Source of the DNA: Cydia pomonella
Taxonomy: Eukaryota > Arthropoda > Insecta > Lepidoptera > Tortricidae
Direction of reading: 5' to 3'
DNA length: 64,000 bases
Assembly: GCF_033807575.1 (NCBI RefSeq)
Contig: NC_084719.1
Span: 1,426,001 to 1,490,000, forward strand
The number at the start of each line of letters is the position of its first letter. Positions within the stretch are counted from its first letter, which is position 1. This document shows, piece after piece, positions 54,165 through 64,000 of this stretch. The notes under the pieces were generated by a model. That model ran no database searches. It was not told the origin of the DNA and worked only from the letters and a program-made list of their open reading frames with translations. The translations under genes were made by a program, and so were the position numbers.

Positions 54165-54350
54165 TCAGTACTTAGGCCGATGGTCCCGGGTTCAAATCCT
54201 GGTAAGAGCATTTATTTGTATGATGAGCATGGATATTTGTTCCTGGGTCATGGGTGTTTTCTATGTATTTAAGTATTATAACCCTCAACACAAGCCTTAT
54301 TGAGCTTACTGTGGGGCTAAGTCAAATGTCCTATATTTATTTATTTATTT
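54165..54350 (+). mobile_element. SINE-1, 5'-truncated
   Basis: Lacks the A box; keeps gatggtcccgggttcaaatc, the body atggatatttgttcctgggt and the tail ttgagcttactgtggggct, ending in ttatttatt units. Confidence 0.8.
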
Positions 54351-54479
54351 ATATGACTCCATCATTGCCTGCCTGCCTGACTGCCTGTTAAGTTCCTTTC
54401 TAGAGGAGTAACAAGTTAAAACTATCAAATACGTCGTATTTAATCTCCTTCTGTGAAAATGTAAAACATCTAAGTCAAT

Positions 54480-54730
54480 AAATAAAAAATTGAAATACTA
54501 TAAAAATTACAAATTACAGAACATTTATAATTAAAACTTATAAACTAAACTAAACCTAACTAAGATGATTAAAACCTAAATGCTATTAATAAAAAACCTA
54601 CTCCTAAACTAAAACAAAAATTCACCCCGTGGCAAGGTCCGGTAGATGCTGGCAGCATTACCCCGCTGAATTGCAATTAATACTAATACGCTGTGCGAGG
54701 AAGCTGCCAGATGGAGAGCTGGCAATCAAT
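54480..54730 (-). pseudogene. LINE-B fragment, decayed
   Basis: The reverse strand carries ggcagcttcctcgcacagcg and gtaatgctgccagcat, with a frameshift between the QRISI and GNAAS parts. The A-rich UTR lies at 54480..54620. The most decayed LINE-B copy. Confidence 0.6.
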
Positions 54731-55310
54731 CAAATAAAAAAAAACAAATCAATCATCCAATGAAATCAAAAGGCACGTACGTTTACTCACACATAATTAT
54801 ATATCCGTGCACACACAAATATAACAGAACTCCATAGGGCAAGAGATGCATAGTTCCATTGACCCCAAATCTCTAAATTAGAATAGAAGGAATGACGTCA
54901 TATGTACAACTTCAATGAAAAGAAACATCCGAATACCGTATATTTGGGGTTAAAAAAAGTACCTAGAAACTAAGTAAAGTTATGTAATTTCAGAATGGGC
55001 TAGAGCGGATAAAATTCTGTTTGCTATTAATAAATTTTAAGGTTTTTAAATCTTTAACCTTCATAATTACGGATTAATTTAACTAGATTCGCCTGAAAAC
55101 GGACTGTTTGAACAAGTCTGTGCACGACGTGGAGGGCAATTTGTCAGAACGGCCACTTGTGACTTAAATTAAACGTCATTTTGTACCGACGTAATTAACC
55201 CTAGAGTGTTTTTCCGTTTCTTAAAATTGTAACTCGATTTGATACATTGATTTAAATAGATAGTCGCTTACTTGGTAGTCCTGGAGCGAAGCTTGGTGAT
55301 AATAATATTA
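54731..55310. other. No gene recognised
   Basis: AT-rich unassigned DNA. Confidence 0.5.
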
Positions 55311-55479
55311 TTACAGTACATATGGTGCTACTTTACCGCACTAGTGCGAAAATTAGCATATTACGTTACTGTGTCGAACATTTAAAGGGCCATATGTACT
55401 GTAAAACGTTGTACGATACATGTGCGAATAGGTAATTCGCAACTCGTTCTATTTTTTGCACTTGTATCGTAATGTACTA
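55311..55479 (-). mobile_element. MITE-2 copy, internally deleted
   Basis: ttacagtacatatggtgcta, gggccatatgtactgtaaaa, cgttgtacgatacatgtgcg and ttgcacttgtatcgtaatgt reproduce MITE-2 in reverse, with the central part of the first hairpin missing. Confidence 0.8.
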
Positions 55480-55621
55480 TTATGTGTGTGTTTATTATTT
55501 AATTTTGTTTGTAAGTTGGATTTGTCTATTTGAATATCATGTAATTTATGACGCCATAATAAACAATTTAAAAAAGATCATGCGATAATAAATATTTCTT
55601 AATTATACTTATTAATATTTA

Positions 55622-55670
55622 ACCAAAGGCGGGATTCCACCAGTGTGCGGCAGTGTACGGCACAAGCATA
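55622..55670 (+). mobile_element. Half copy of the hairpin MITE seen at 35511
   Basis: aaaggcgggattccaccagt and gtgtacggcacaagcata match the left arm; the right arm is absent. Confidence 0.65.
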
Positions 55671-55889
55671 TTTAGTACAAAAATAACTGTGACATACAGG
55701 CAGACGGACGGAGAGACATGACGAAATTAGGGTTCCGTTTTTGCCATTTTGGCTACGGATTGTCCCAAAATATTTATTATTTTTATTTTCGGCGACTCCC
55801 ATACTACCTACTTATATAGGCTAAGCCTATCGTCTAGTCACAGCACAAACCTTATACAGCTTATTTTGGAACTAGGTGGATTTGTGTAA

Positions 55890-56104
55890 GGGTCTGTTTC
55901 ACAATGTCCAAGTAATGTATTGGGAAGCTAGTTTGCAAATACGAGTAAATTAACTGCCAGATAAAACTTCCTACAAAACTTAGCAGTTTAACTACCAGTT
56001 AAGCTTAGTTGAACATTGTGAAACGCCAACGATGACTTTATTCGTCAGATAAGTGGCAATAGTAGCTTATTTAGGTATTTACTTAGACATTGTGAAACAG
56101 GCCC
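55890..56104. mobile_element. MITE with gggtctgtttcacaatg ends (215 bp)
   Basis: gggtctgtttcacaatgtcc and acttagacattgtgaaacag, then gccc form inverted ends. taa flanks both sides (55887..55889 and 56105..56107), a PIF/Harbinger-type 3-bp duplication. An internal gaacattgtgaaacgcc repeats the end motif. Confidence 0.75.
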
Positions 56105-56115
56105 TAAGAATCATG

Positions 56116-56431
56116 GACACCGGGTATGTCCTTAAACTACGTCCAAAAGAGAGTTATGGGAACTGTGAATGTCATCTCGCTTTGTGTGGTAGGGCACAGC
56201 ACAGCGGATGTCATTCCAGATCTAGAGCAGAACTCAACTGGGGAAGAACCTCCACTTTAGAGAAAACGCAGCCAAATAACACTAGACCCTACTCATAGTG
56301 TTGTGTTCCTGCCGGTGAGTAGGTATTATATACCTACCTAGTGTTAGGGTCGGCAACGCGTATGTAACTCCCTTAGACTGCTTACCATCAGGCAGGCCGT
56401 ATGCTTGTTTGCCACCCACGTAGTATAAAAA
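56116..56431 (+). repeat. LINE-A 3' end
   Basis: accgggtatgtccttaaact, ctcgctttgtgtggtagggc ... gccacccacgtagtata and an A run. It starts at the same truncation point as the minus copies. An 81-codon frame through it is not conserved between copies. Confidence 0.85.
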
Positions 56432-56619
56432 ATCATACTTTATAATTTTACTTTTTTTACTGCAGTCATGTCAAATCAAGTTTAAAATTTTAAATTTCGA
56501 ATATCACGACTAGCCGCGCTCTGCACTATTGTTAGTTGTTATTAAAATTGGGCCGTGCGAGACAAATTAGTTCGAAACTGCCGCTGTCGTACCAACTAAA
56601 ATATGTGGCAACCAAGCAA

Positions 56620-57004
56620 CGGCCCGATTCGAAAAATGATTAAGACACGTTTAAGATGCGTCCATGCTGTCTGCTATTTTAAGGTGCACACAAGTTTTTG
56701 TTTGAAAATGTATATTCTTATTGATGTACTAGTTGTGACACCCAGACCTTTAATAAAAATAAAAATAAATCTCGGAAAGTTTTTTAAAAGATCGATAACT
56801 AAAAGACATGTCAAAATTGACGTTTATTTCGATTCCGCTGTGATCCCAATAAGATCTATCTACGATATTTCTAACGTCAAAGTGACATAAGTTGCCCGAA
56901 TCGAGCTGCTTCTGTCAATTATACGACATACAAACGATATCTAAATGAAAACTTATCTAAAACAGACCTTATCGTTATCATATTTCATTCTTCGAATCGG
57001 GCCG
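56620..57004. mobile_element. MITE-1 with about 125-bp internal insert, CAA duplication
   Basis: cggcccgattcgaaaaatga and ttcttcgaatcgggccg ends, flanked by caa at 56617..56619 and 57005..57007. Relative to the 35213 copy there is extra sequence at roughly 56656..56783, of unknown origin, with a ggtgcacacaagttt word also seen in the 23379 hairpin. Confidence 0.8.
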
Positions 57005-57045
57005 CAAGAATGGTTCGGCCGATTTGCGTATCGAAGGTTCTGTGT

Positions 57046-58310
57046 CATCAATCAATCAATCAAAACTTTATTGATAAAATATAGTTATTTTACATTATTA
57101 TTTTATAGATGAAAACATTATTTACACAAATATAATTATTTCAAAGTTCATTATCATTACGGGTCGAATTATTTTAAATTATTTTAAGAAGAATTAATAA
57201 GATTTATATAATATTCAAATATAATTATAATTTTTAATGAACAAAAATTTTTTTTTTAAGTGTAACTTATTTCTATCACATGCAATTAATTATAAATTTT
57301 TTTGTTTTAAGTTTAAATATAACTAAATAAATAGTTAAATAAATAACAATCTTACACTACTTAACAGCTATTATTCTTCGTATTTACATTGGTCTTGGGC
57401 AAGTAATCAGGTGGTCTCAGATGGCCGAAAGAAATCATTTACAGAGTATATAGTGCATCCGTAATCAACTTAAGCTTTAGTTTGTTTTCAAACGTTCTAC
57501 TACTATTAGACTTTCTTATATCATCCGGTATCGCATTATACACTCTAGGGCCAATTGAGTGCAGAAGTTTTTTAGATTTTGCCAGTCTAGTCAGGGGTGG
57601 TCGCAATTTATTTCGCTGCCTTGTGTTGCGATTATGAACGTCCCCGTATGTGGAGAATTGGTCTAAGTGCGTTCGTACGTATTTTGCAATTTCCAGGATA
57701 TACAGACTTGGTAGTGTCAGAATCTTGTACTCCTGGAACAATTTTCTTGCATCACTATCCCACGGAACGCCCGCGACGACTCGGATCGCTCGTCTTTGTA
57801 GCTTGAACGCTCTTTCTCGCTCTGCAGCATTACCCCAGAGGTCGACACCATAAGCGAGAAGTGAATGAAAGTAGCCGCAGTAGGCTTTTTTCACATTCTC
57901 GGTATTAAGGCTAGGACGCAATCTACCTAGCGCAAAACATGCAGATGAGAGCCGACTGCACAGGGTGTCAATGTGAGAACCCCATGTAAGACCGGAGTCT
58001 ATTATTAGACCGAGATATTTCACCTCATCCACCTGTGGAACTAGTTGCCCATTACAGACAATATTCAGATTGTGATCCTGCTTGCCACGGAGCCCAAATC
58101 GGATGATGTTAGTTTTTTCGACATTTAATGTCATTCCATTGGCCGTGAACCATGACGCTACCTGATCCATGACGATACTGGTTTTTGCCACGAGCTGCGC
58201 ATGGGTGTCAGCGGCTACAATTACGCACCCGTCGTCAGCGAATAATACGAACTCGGCTTGGTCACTTGCATTAGTTATATCACGATAGTGTATAGAATTA
58301 AGATTATTTT
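57046..58310 (-). mobile_element. 5'-truncated LINE, CR1/jockey-like, with (ttga)n tail
   Basis: Runs on the minus strand from about 58310 to the 3' tail at 57046..57062, where caatcaatcaatcaa is the complement of a ttga repeat. It contains the RT fragment 58305..57439 and about 390 bp of AT-rich 3' UTR. The tail type and protein pattern suggest the CR1/jockey group; the clade is not certain. Confidence 0.8.
57439..58305 (-). pseudogene. Reverse transcriptase C-terminal half (FADD box onward)
   Basis: Open from about 58305 to the stop at 57439; the only methionine-like start on the conventional list is a gtg at 58191, so the true ORF is truncated. It begins AEFVLFADDGCVIVA, with the catalytic FADD at 58242..58231. 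Next come GMTLNVEKTNIIRF, VDEVKYLGLIIDSGLTWGSH (thumb region), LLAYGVDLWGNA and LQRRAIRVVAGV, then a C-terminal RVYNAIPDDIRK segment near the stop. There is no RNase H domain. The surviving frame has no break, so the copy is fairly young. The endonuclease and RT motifs before FADD are missing. Confidence 0.85.
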
Positions 58311-58326
58311 AAAGTTAATATATTAT

Positions 58327-58436
58327 CAGTGTTGGTGGAACGTTAATTAGAATTGACCAAACCCATTACAGTTACGGTTTACGGTTCAATTTGTAATGGT
58401 TATTGGTCAATTCTAATTAACTTTCGGCCAACACTG
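58327..58436. mobile_element. Hairpin MITE (about 110 bp)
   Basis: cagtgttggtggaacgttaa and ttagaattgaccaa pair with ttggtcaattctaattaact and ttcggccaacactg. It begins about 17 bp past the LINE's 5' truncation point. Confidence 0.75.
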
Positions 58437-58577
58437 GTAAGTATACAGCTCGAACGATCGGTTCAATATCACCTCTTGTCTCGCAACGAATTCTTAACGT
58501 TACATCGTTTTGATAATTAAAATGAATGTATTCTAAACATAAGGGAAGAAATTGAAAGATTTGCAAGATTCTCGTAG

Positions 58578-58651
58578 GCTTCCGCAGTTTTATTGCTTAA
58601 GAGCAATTTTCACGGATTGCAAAGGTTGCGGGTTCAAGGCCTGTCGGAAGC
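58578..58651 (+). repeat. tRNA-like pseudogene or SINE head, 74 nt
   Basis: The ends gcttccg and cggaagc form a perfect 7-bp acceptor stem. ttgcgggttcaaggc has a B-box/T-arm layout with a TTCAAGG loop, and gcaat/attgc can form an anticodon-type stem around an 8-base loop, one base too long. The D arm is weak. The length suits a tRNA but the defects suggest a pseudogene or the head of a short SINE; aaatttttcaattttt follows, as after 43016. Confidence 0.45.
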
Positions 58652-58674
58652 GTAAATTTTTCAATTTTTAGATA

Positions 58675-58975
58675 CTTTTATTTAACTTGCCCTATTAGTT
58701 ACAGTCAGATCCAGCTCATTTGGCAATGATTTTGAGAGCCGAGACGGCGCACGTGTTATTTTTAACGTCAAACTTCTTATGACCATTATTTAACACTTGC
58801 ACCATCTGGGATACCAAAATCGTAGCCGACTTACCTTGGTCTGACTCTAGTATGGGTCAAATCTTGGAAACTAACGTTGACCGACTTCCCGATTTCCGAT
58901 TGAGCTGAAATTTTGCATACAATGACACCATGACATGGTGCTGATCTGATGATGGAAACAGGAGTTAGCCATGGG
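58675..58975 (-). repeat. Dispersed repeat (reverse of 18330), with MITE-3 nested inside
   Basis: tatttaacttgccctattag at one end and cgacttcccgatttccgatt, tgctgatctgatgatggaaa at the other match the reverse complement of 18330..18672. The MITE-3 copy 58703..58846 splits it. Confidence 0.55.
58703..58846. mobile_element. MITE-3 copy, nested (144 bp)
   Basis: agtcagatccagctcatttg and gcaatgattttgagagc at the left, ccaaaatcgtagccgactta and ccttggtctgact at the right. This is the clearest two-armed copy of MITE-3. Confidence 0.65.
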
Positions 58976-59899
58976 ATGATGGAAACAGGAATTAGCTATT
59001 TACGTTTGGAGTCGTTAGAATTATCTCGATGAGTACTAGTTGCGTGTGGAAAGAAAAACACAGTCAGCGTAAAACGTTGTACAAAAAAAAACAAAATAGT
59101 TTATTAATATAGTGAAACCAAAAAACCAAACATATATTTTTTTAACTTATATATTTTCATATAAAAAATATGATAATTACACTAAGAATTGAGACCTATC
59201 AAACCAACCAAACCTAGCAAATCTTTCAGACGTTTTAAAAATCAAGCTTTTTTTTATATTAGGTATAACAAATCATTATTACCTCGGAATAAGAGCTAGA
59301 CGCTTGAAAATGAGTGTTGATATATTTTATAGTAAGCATATTAAGTAGTTTTAAAAAACTTATTGGAACATTGCCAATACGACTCAAAAACCTCCAATGT
59401 TTCGCGCAATGAGTTTTCAAAAAACTCACACCTCTTTAATATTTCTTTTCTAAAAGTACTTTGAATAAATAATATAGGCATGAAATACCTGGCTTTCAAT
59501 GCTCATGACGCCTTGGCTCTGACGTCACTTGGACACTTTTCCAATTAAAAGTCAAAACACGTCGCGCGGCAAACAGGCGTAAATTTAAAATTCAATTTTT
59601 GGTACGATCGGAATGTCATTACAGAATTCTGAAAGGAGTCGGTGGAGCAATTTGGAACTCCTGTACAGCATTGAAATATAAATTGCTGGAAATGATGTAT
59701 TTGTATTTAAGCACAGAAACGTATTTTCGTTTTCGTCACTTTCCTGTGAATAACAAATAAATATCTAGAATATTTGTCGTAAGTTTCTGACTTAAGTACT
59801 AAATATTCGTTCCCTGAGAATGAAACCGTTTTACCGTGGGAGCTATTTGCAAATATTCTTTACCGTTTACATAAAATGTATCTGCTTAGTCTTAAGGTT
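58976..59899. other. No gene recognised
   Basis: AT-rich unassigned DNA. Confidence 0.5.
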
Positions 59900-59960
59900 G
59901 ACTGATAGCATTATGGTATTAAGTCCGCCTTTTGTATTGGAAGTTTATATTTTTATTACA
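59900..59960 (+). repeat. LINE-D 3' end fragment, diverged
   Basis: ggttgactgatagcattatg and gtattaagtccgccttttgt match the LINE-D tail with a short deletion. Confidence 0.6.
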
Positions 59961-60830
59961 GACCGTGTAATTAGTTAGCCATTACCATTTCTTCAGAATG
60001 TAAAGGTACTTTTTTGGCATAGTAGACCCTACAAGAACTTTACACTTGTTATTGAGGAACTTTATTGGAGTTATGGCCTTCAAATTTTTTATTATTATTA
60101 AGAGGAAATATAGCTGTGCGATCCAAACGAAATAACTTTTTGCATGAAATACCATATCGGGAGAAAACGGTTTCCACTAACTAAATCAGCATAATATATT
60201 CTAGGTTTACGATTAGCTTTTTTATTTTTTTTTGATTTGCAAATTTGGAAGAAAAGGAAAACCTATAAACCTAGTTTTTCATTGTGTCAATAACATACTA
60301 AAAAATCACGGATAATGGAAAATATTTAGAATGGAAAAACGTTTTCTCTTATTGTATGAACGATCATGTGATAGTCTTCCCTGTTAAATGGTGGAACAAA
60401 GTCTAGCGGCACTGGAACTAAAAATGGAAACGGTAACCAAATATTTCAACAAAATTAGATAACATGCTTTATAGGTTCAGAAAAGTTGGTCGCCCTCGTC
60501 TCCTAGTGGCTCCGTGGCTCGCGGCCATTTGGCCCGTTAAGTAATGAAAATATCCCTGCGGAAAAACCGTTCAATCAGAGAATTTATTGGAATAAAGTTC
60601 CATTTTATACGGAGATATTTAAAATTGTAACTTTTAAGTGTTAAAATTGGGTTTATGACTCTTTGGCGAGGGGTGACTGGCCGTTATATTAGGAAATACA
60701 GATGGTTTGAAGACATTCGTTAATTTTTGTTGATTTTGATCTTTTTTATCTTTAAAGCACATAATATTTTTTCTCGTCAATGTAAAGTAGGTATTAGATA
60801 ATTCAAGAGTTATTTTTGTCTACGCTATTA
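59961..60830. other. No gene recognised
   Basis: AT-rich unassigned DNA. Confidence 0.5.
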
Positions 60831-61046
60831 CAGAAAACCGCAGCCAAATAACACTATGAGTAGGGTAATAGTGTTGTGTTCCTGCCGGTGAGTAAGGTTG
60901 CTAGAGCCCAGCGAGGGGAGGGAGGAGTGTTAGGGTCGGCAACGCGCATGTAACTCCTCTGGACTTGCAGGCGTACGTAGGCTATGGAGACTGCTTACCA
61001 TTAGGCGGGCCGTATGCTTGTATGCCACCGACGTAGTATAAAAAAG
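60831..61046 (+). repeat. LINE-A 3' end, short copy
   Basis: Begins at cagaaaaccgcagccaaata, downstream of the usual truncation point, and ends gccaccgacgtagtata and an A run. Confidence 0.85.
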
Positions 61047-61079
61047 GTATTAGGTCCTTTTCGGGCCTAATCACATTCA

Positions 61080-61960
61080 AATATCAAATATCAAATATCA
61101 AACATTTATTCAGCAAATAGGCCACAGGGGCACTTTTACATGTCCATTTTTACAAACAATAAATTAAAAAAAAAAACAATTACAAATATCGAATCTATGA
61201 AATAATAAATACTTTATTAGAGATGTATACTGTCTCTAAATGTCAAATTACACAAAAAAGAAACTATGATAATAAAATAAAACCATAAAATACTAAAATT
61301 CTTTAGAGATGTATAAGTCTCTAAGTGTCAGAGATAAAATATAAAAAATATATTAAATTATCCTTAGAGATGTAGAGGGTCGCCAAGGCTTGAATTCTTA
61401 TATAAATAATTAAAAGACAAAAAAAAAAACAGACAAGAACCGAATGAAGTGTCTCACGTTAATGTCACTCAAAAGTAAAGTTACATACTTTAACATAACC
61501 TGTACCCCGTGTAAGCTTAAACAGACCGGTCTCCACAAACAGCACCCGTTCACGAGTATGACGTGTATCTCAGCCATCGCCTCCCTCAACCTTCATTCGG
61601 GAAAGTGGCGACCCGATCAACGACGCCACCGTAAGTAAAGACTTTTTAGCGAGCATGACATGTTCAAGCTGCCGGGTTGTATTAATAAAAATATAATAAA
61701 AAATTGTGAGATACTACATTTGTGCTTGTAAGTTACATTAAAGACGGTATAGCGCCACATAAACGCGACTACATATTATTCATAAGGAGTGCCTACCTAT
61801 AAAACTAAATTATAAATTTAAATTGACTTAGAGATGTACAGGTCTCAAAGTGTCCAAATCATTAAAATAGGTATTAAAATAAAATTGAATTTAAAATAAA
61901 ATAAAATTTAAAATAAAATAAAATCTTAGAGGTGTATAAGGTCTCTAAGTGTCCAAAACT
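61080..61960 (-). repeat. LINE-C 3' region with five ttagagatgtat hairpins
   Basis: Starts tcaaacatttattcagcaaa, then taggccacaggggcactttt, a LINE-C-type end. Within it a 25-29 base motif ttagagatgtataaggtctctaa recurs at 61217, 61303, 61364, 61828 and 61926, each with ttagaga facing tctctaa or a degraded form. Between them, A-rich aaataaaat runs. A 64-codon frame at 61444..61638 is not recognised. Confidence 0.55.
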
Positions 61961-63515
61961 AAAATAATACAATCAAACGAGAACATGATGTTCTCTTGTG
62001 TCAGTTCTACTGGACGCTAGTATGGTTATTTCACAGAAAGAAAACGAAAACACTATTACTTACATTTTTATCATACTATCAAGATCAAGCTACTGGCTTA
62101 AAGGCATCCTTATCATCTATGAAATCATTCACAGCATAATACGCCTTACTTAACAAAGAGCTCTTAACGTGTGACTTAAATTTGTTAAGAGGCAAGGCAA
62201 GGCATTTTACGGTCTAATTTAATATTATTATTATTTGTATGAAACTTAATGCAAGACTAGTTCATACAAACAAGACCTAATCAAACGGAGTGACTAGCGC
62301 GTGCCCTCGCCGCCCATTCTACTAATAATTAATATCCCAAGCTTCAACACTATGCGAACATTACCTTTGTTCGTACGCTAATACAGAGTGGGATTTAAGT
62401 ATGTTTGAGAGGGAAATGAGATAGATTATAGACAAGTACTAAGTGTGTTAAGGGCCGTGGTTTTCATCGGTTTTTGACAAGTTTTGTGTCGTAACTCCTA
62501 CATTTGCATTATAGATAGAATTAAAAGACAAACGACTATCGACTCTTCAATTTTTTATCTCCATTCTGGTCTGCCGGATTTTAAAAGAAATTAACAATAT
62601 TGTTTTAAACATTATCTAAAAAATACTTTTTTCGTTACTCGATTGCTGTGAAAGATTTTACATATACGAAACTATACATTTCGGTTCGTCTTTGATATTT
62701 CAAATAAGTGGCGAGAGATTTTAATTTTAAAGTAATTAAAACAAAAGTTTTGGCCAGAAACCGTTTTTTAGCCTAAAATTGTTCAATTTTGATGCCAAAC
62801 ATCTCGAAGACAGTGAATTTACTTCAGTAAATATGGGATACTATATTTCCTAAAGCCGTTACTGTTAATATTATAAGCTACAAAAATAAACAGAATACTA
62901 AGGTATTCAGATCGAACGTCAATGGCGCGAGGGAGCTCCATAAAGATGTATACAATACGGTTTAAGATTAAAACTGACTTTTAAATAGATAAATGTCTGG
63001 ATACGATATATTCCATTTTACATAATTATGTTAACTATGCCTAAATTGATATTGATTTATACAAAGATGAAGTGTACTGTATAATTAATTCTACACGCCT
63101 AGACTCCTTAACTCAAAAAATCTTTTTAATTTAAGATTAGTAGTTAAGTTAAAAAAATGCATGTTTTTTTGATATGAAATAAACAGATTAATTTTTTTTT
63201 TTTTTTATAAACATTGATCTGTGAGTATGATTACTCACATTCCTCACTTGGAATTTTATGAAGGTTTATGAAGGCTGTTACTTGATTGTTTCTGGAGAAG
63301 TATATTACTTTAATTAATTTAATATATATTTATTATTCATAGTTATAAACTATTCAAATTATAATTTTAAGTAACTCAACATTATGTTAAGATTACTTTT
63401 AAGCAATAATTTCGCCTGTTGTTTGTCTTTTTTTGAGTGTTGTTATATTCACTGTATTATTTTAAATATTAATTCTGGTGTGCAATAAAAAGTATTGGTA
63501 TTGTATTTTATTTTT
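61961..63515. other. No gene recognised
   Basis: AT-rich unassigned DNA. Confidence 0.5.
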
Positions 63516-63746
63516 AACCGACTTCAAAAAAAGGAGGATTTTTTTTGTATGTATGTTACTCGATATCTCCGATAATCGTGAACCGATTTCGAAATTTTTT
63601 TTTAATCGAACGGGTATATGGACCGGTATAGATGGTCCCGTTGGCACCAAGTCGGGGTTTGATGATGGGATCTTAAAGAAATCGAGGGAACTCTTCAAAT
63701 GTTATAGGTACATGTATGGCGCTTTTGGTAATATTTGAAGTCGGTT
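63516..63746. mobile_element. MITE-like repeat with aaccgacttcaaa ends (231 bp)
   Basis: aaccgacttcaaa and tttgaagtcggtt are perfect 13-bp inverted ends. The interior (atctccgataatcgtgaacc, gatttcgaaattttt) is non-coding. Opposing 78- and 86-codon frames across it are chance frames. Confidence 0.75.
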
Positions 63747-64000
63747 TTATTTTTTGTTAAAAAGTTTTATTACCTTCATTTACTAGTCCCCCCACGCCCA
63801 TTCGCTTTGCCACCCTGTATGCCTACCCATCAAACACGACAAGGCCTTAAATTATGGGAGGTGTTAATTAAACTTTTAGTAATTAATCAGAGGGTTGAAA
63901 AGTTGTAATAGTTCTGAGTTGAGGACGAGGGCTCGAAATATTGGCTTTTGTTTTTGTATCGTGTTTTGTAATTTGAATAACAAATTTGTGAGTCTGCTCT

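Noticed and set aside
53798..54211. 137-codon minus-strand frame with LLPGFEPGTIG
   Set aside because: The first residues are the reverse translation of the SINE-1 B box, a common artefact in insect gene predictions; the rest matches nothing.

Overview
This is eukaryotic, AT-rich intron or intergenic DNA, almost certainly from a moth or butterfly. I infer this from the repeats (tRNA-derived SINEs, many MITEs, 5'-truncated LINE tails, a BEL/Pao retrotransposon) and from one recognisable host exon. There are no operons, bacterial genes or CRISPR arrays.

Host gene content: the only host coding sequence I can support is one exon on the minus strand (CDS 28884..29069, exon to about 29087). It encodes a signal peptide and the mature N-terminus of an insect nicotinic acetylcholine receptor alpha subunit, closest to the alpha1 type, with a good acceptor and donor. 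The DNA below 28884 would be its downstream intron and the DNA above 29087 its upstream (5' UTR) intron. I recognised no second exon, so that gene's introns may cover much or all of the window.

Layout: 1-10 kb is a mosaic of MITEs, SINEs and LINE tails, often nested. 10.04-12.26 kb is a 2.2 kb terminal-inverted-repeat element of no family I can name, with an array of dyad motifs and a short conserved-looking coding remnant. 12.8-15.6 kb holds SINEs, a LINE fragment with a restriction-like-endonuclease-type region, and a reverse-transcriptase fragment bounded by a perfect 121-bp direct repeat. 15.8-36.2 kb is mostly unassigned DNA with scattered MITEs, six LINE C-terminal or 3' remnants and the receptor exon. 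36,501-42,835 is a BEL/Pao element with two LTRs identical by eye (239 bp), a 5-bp target duplication, long gag-protease and RT-RNaseH-integrase frames, and one frame break between them; it sits inside an older LINE tail. 43-57 kb carries minisatellites, a 180-bp satellite with alternating subunits, and many short repeats. 57.0-58.3 kb is a second sizeable RT fragment. 58-64 kb is again MITEs and LINE tails, including an array of small hairpins.

Family labels used below: LINE-A (3' end containing gacgtagtata), LINE-B (C-terminal VETLGPW block), LINE-C (3' end with ctgcaagtagg), LINE-D (3' end with attaagtccgcc), SINE-1 (ggcctagtgggtagtg head), SINE-2 (ggcctagcggtaagagc head), MITE-1 (cggcccg ends), MITE-2 (two tandem hairpins), MITE-3 (agtcagacc ends). 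These are my own groupings from within-window similarity, not database names.
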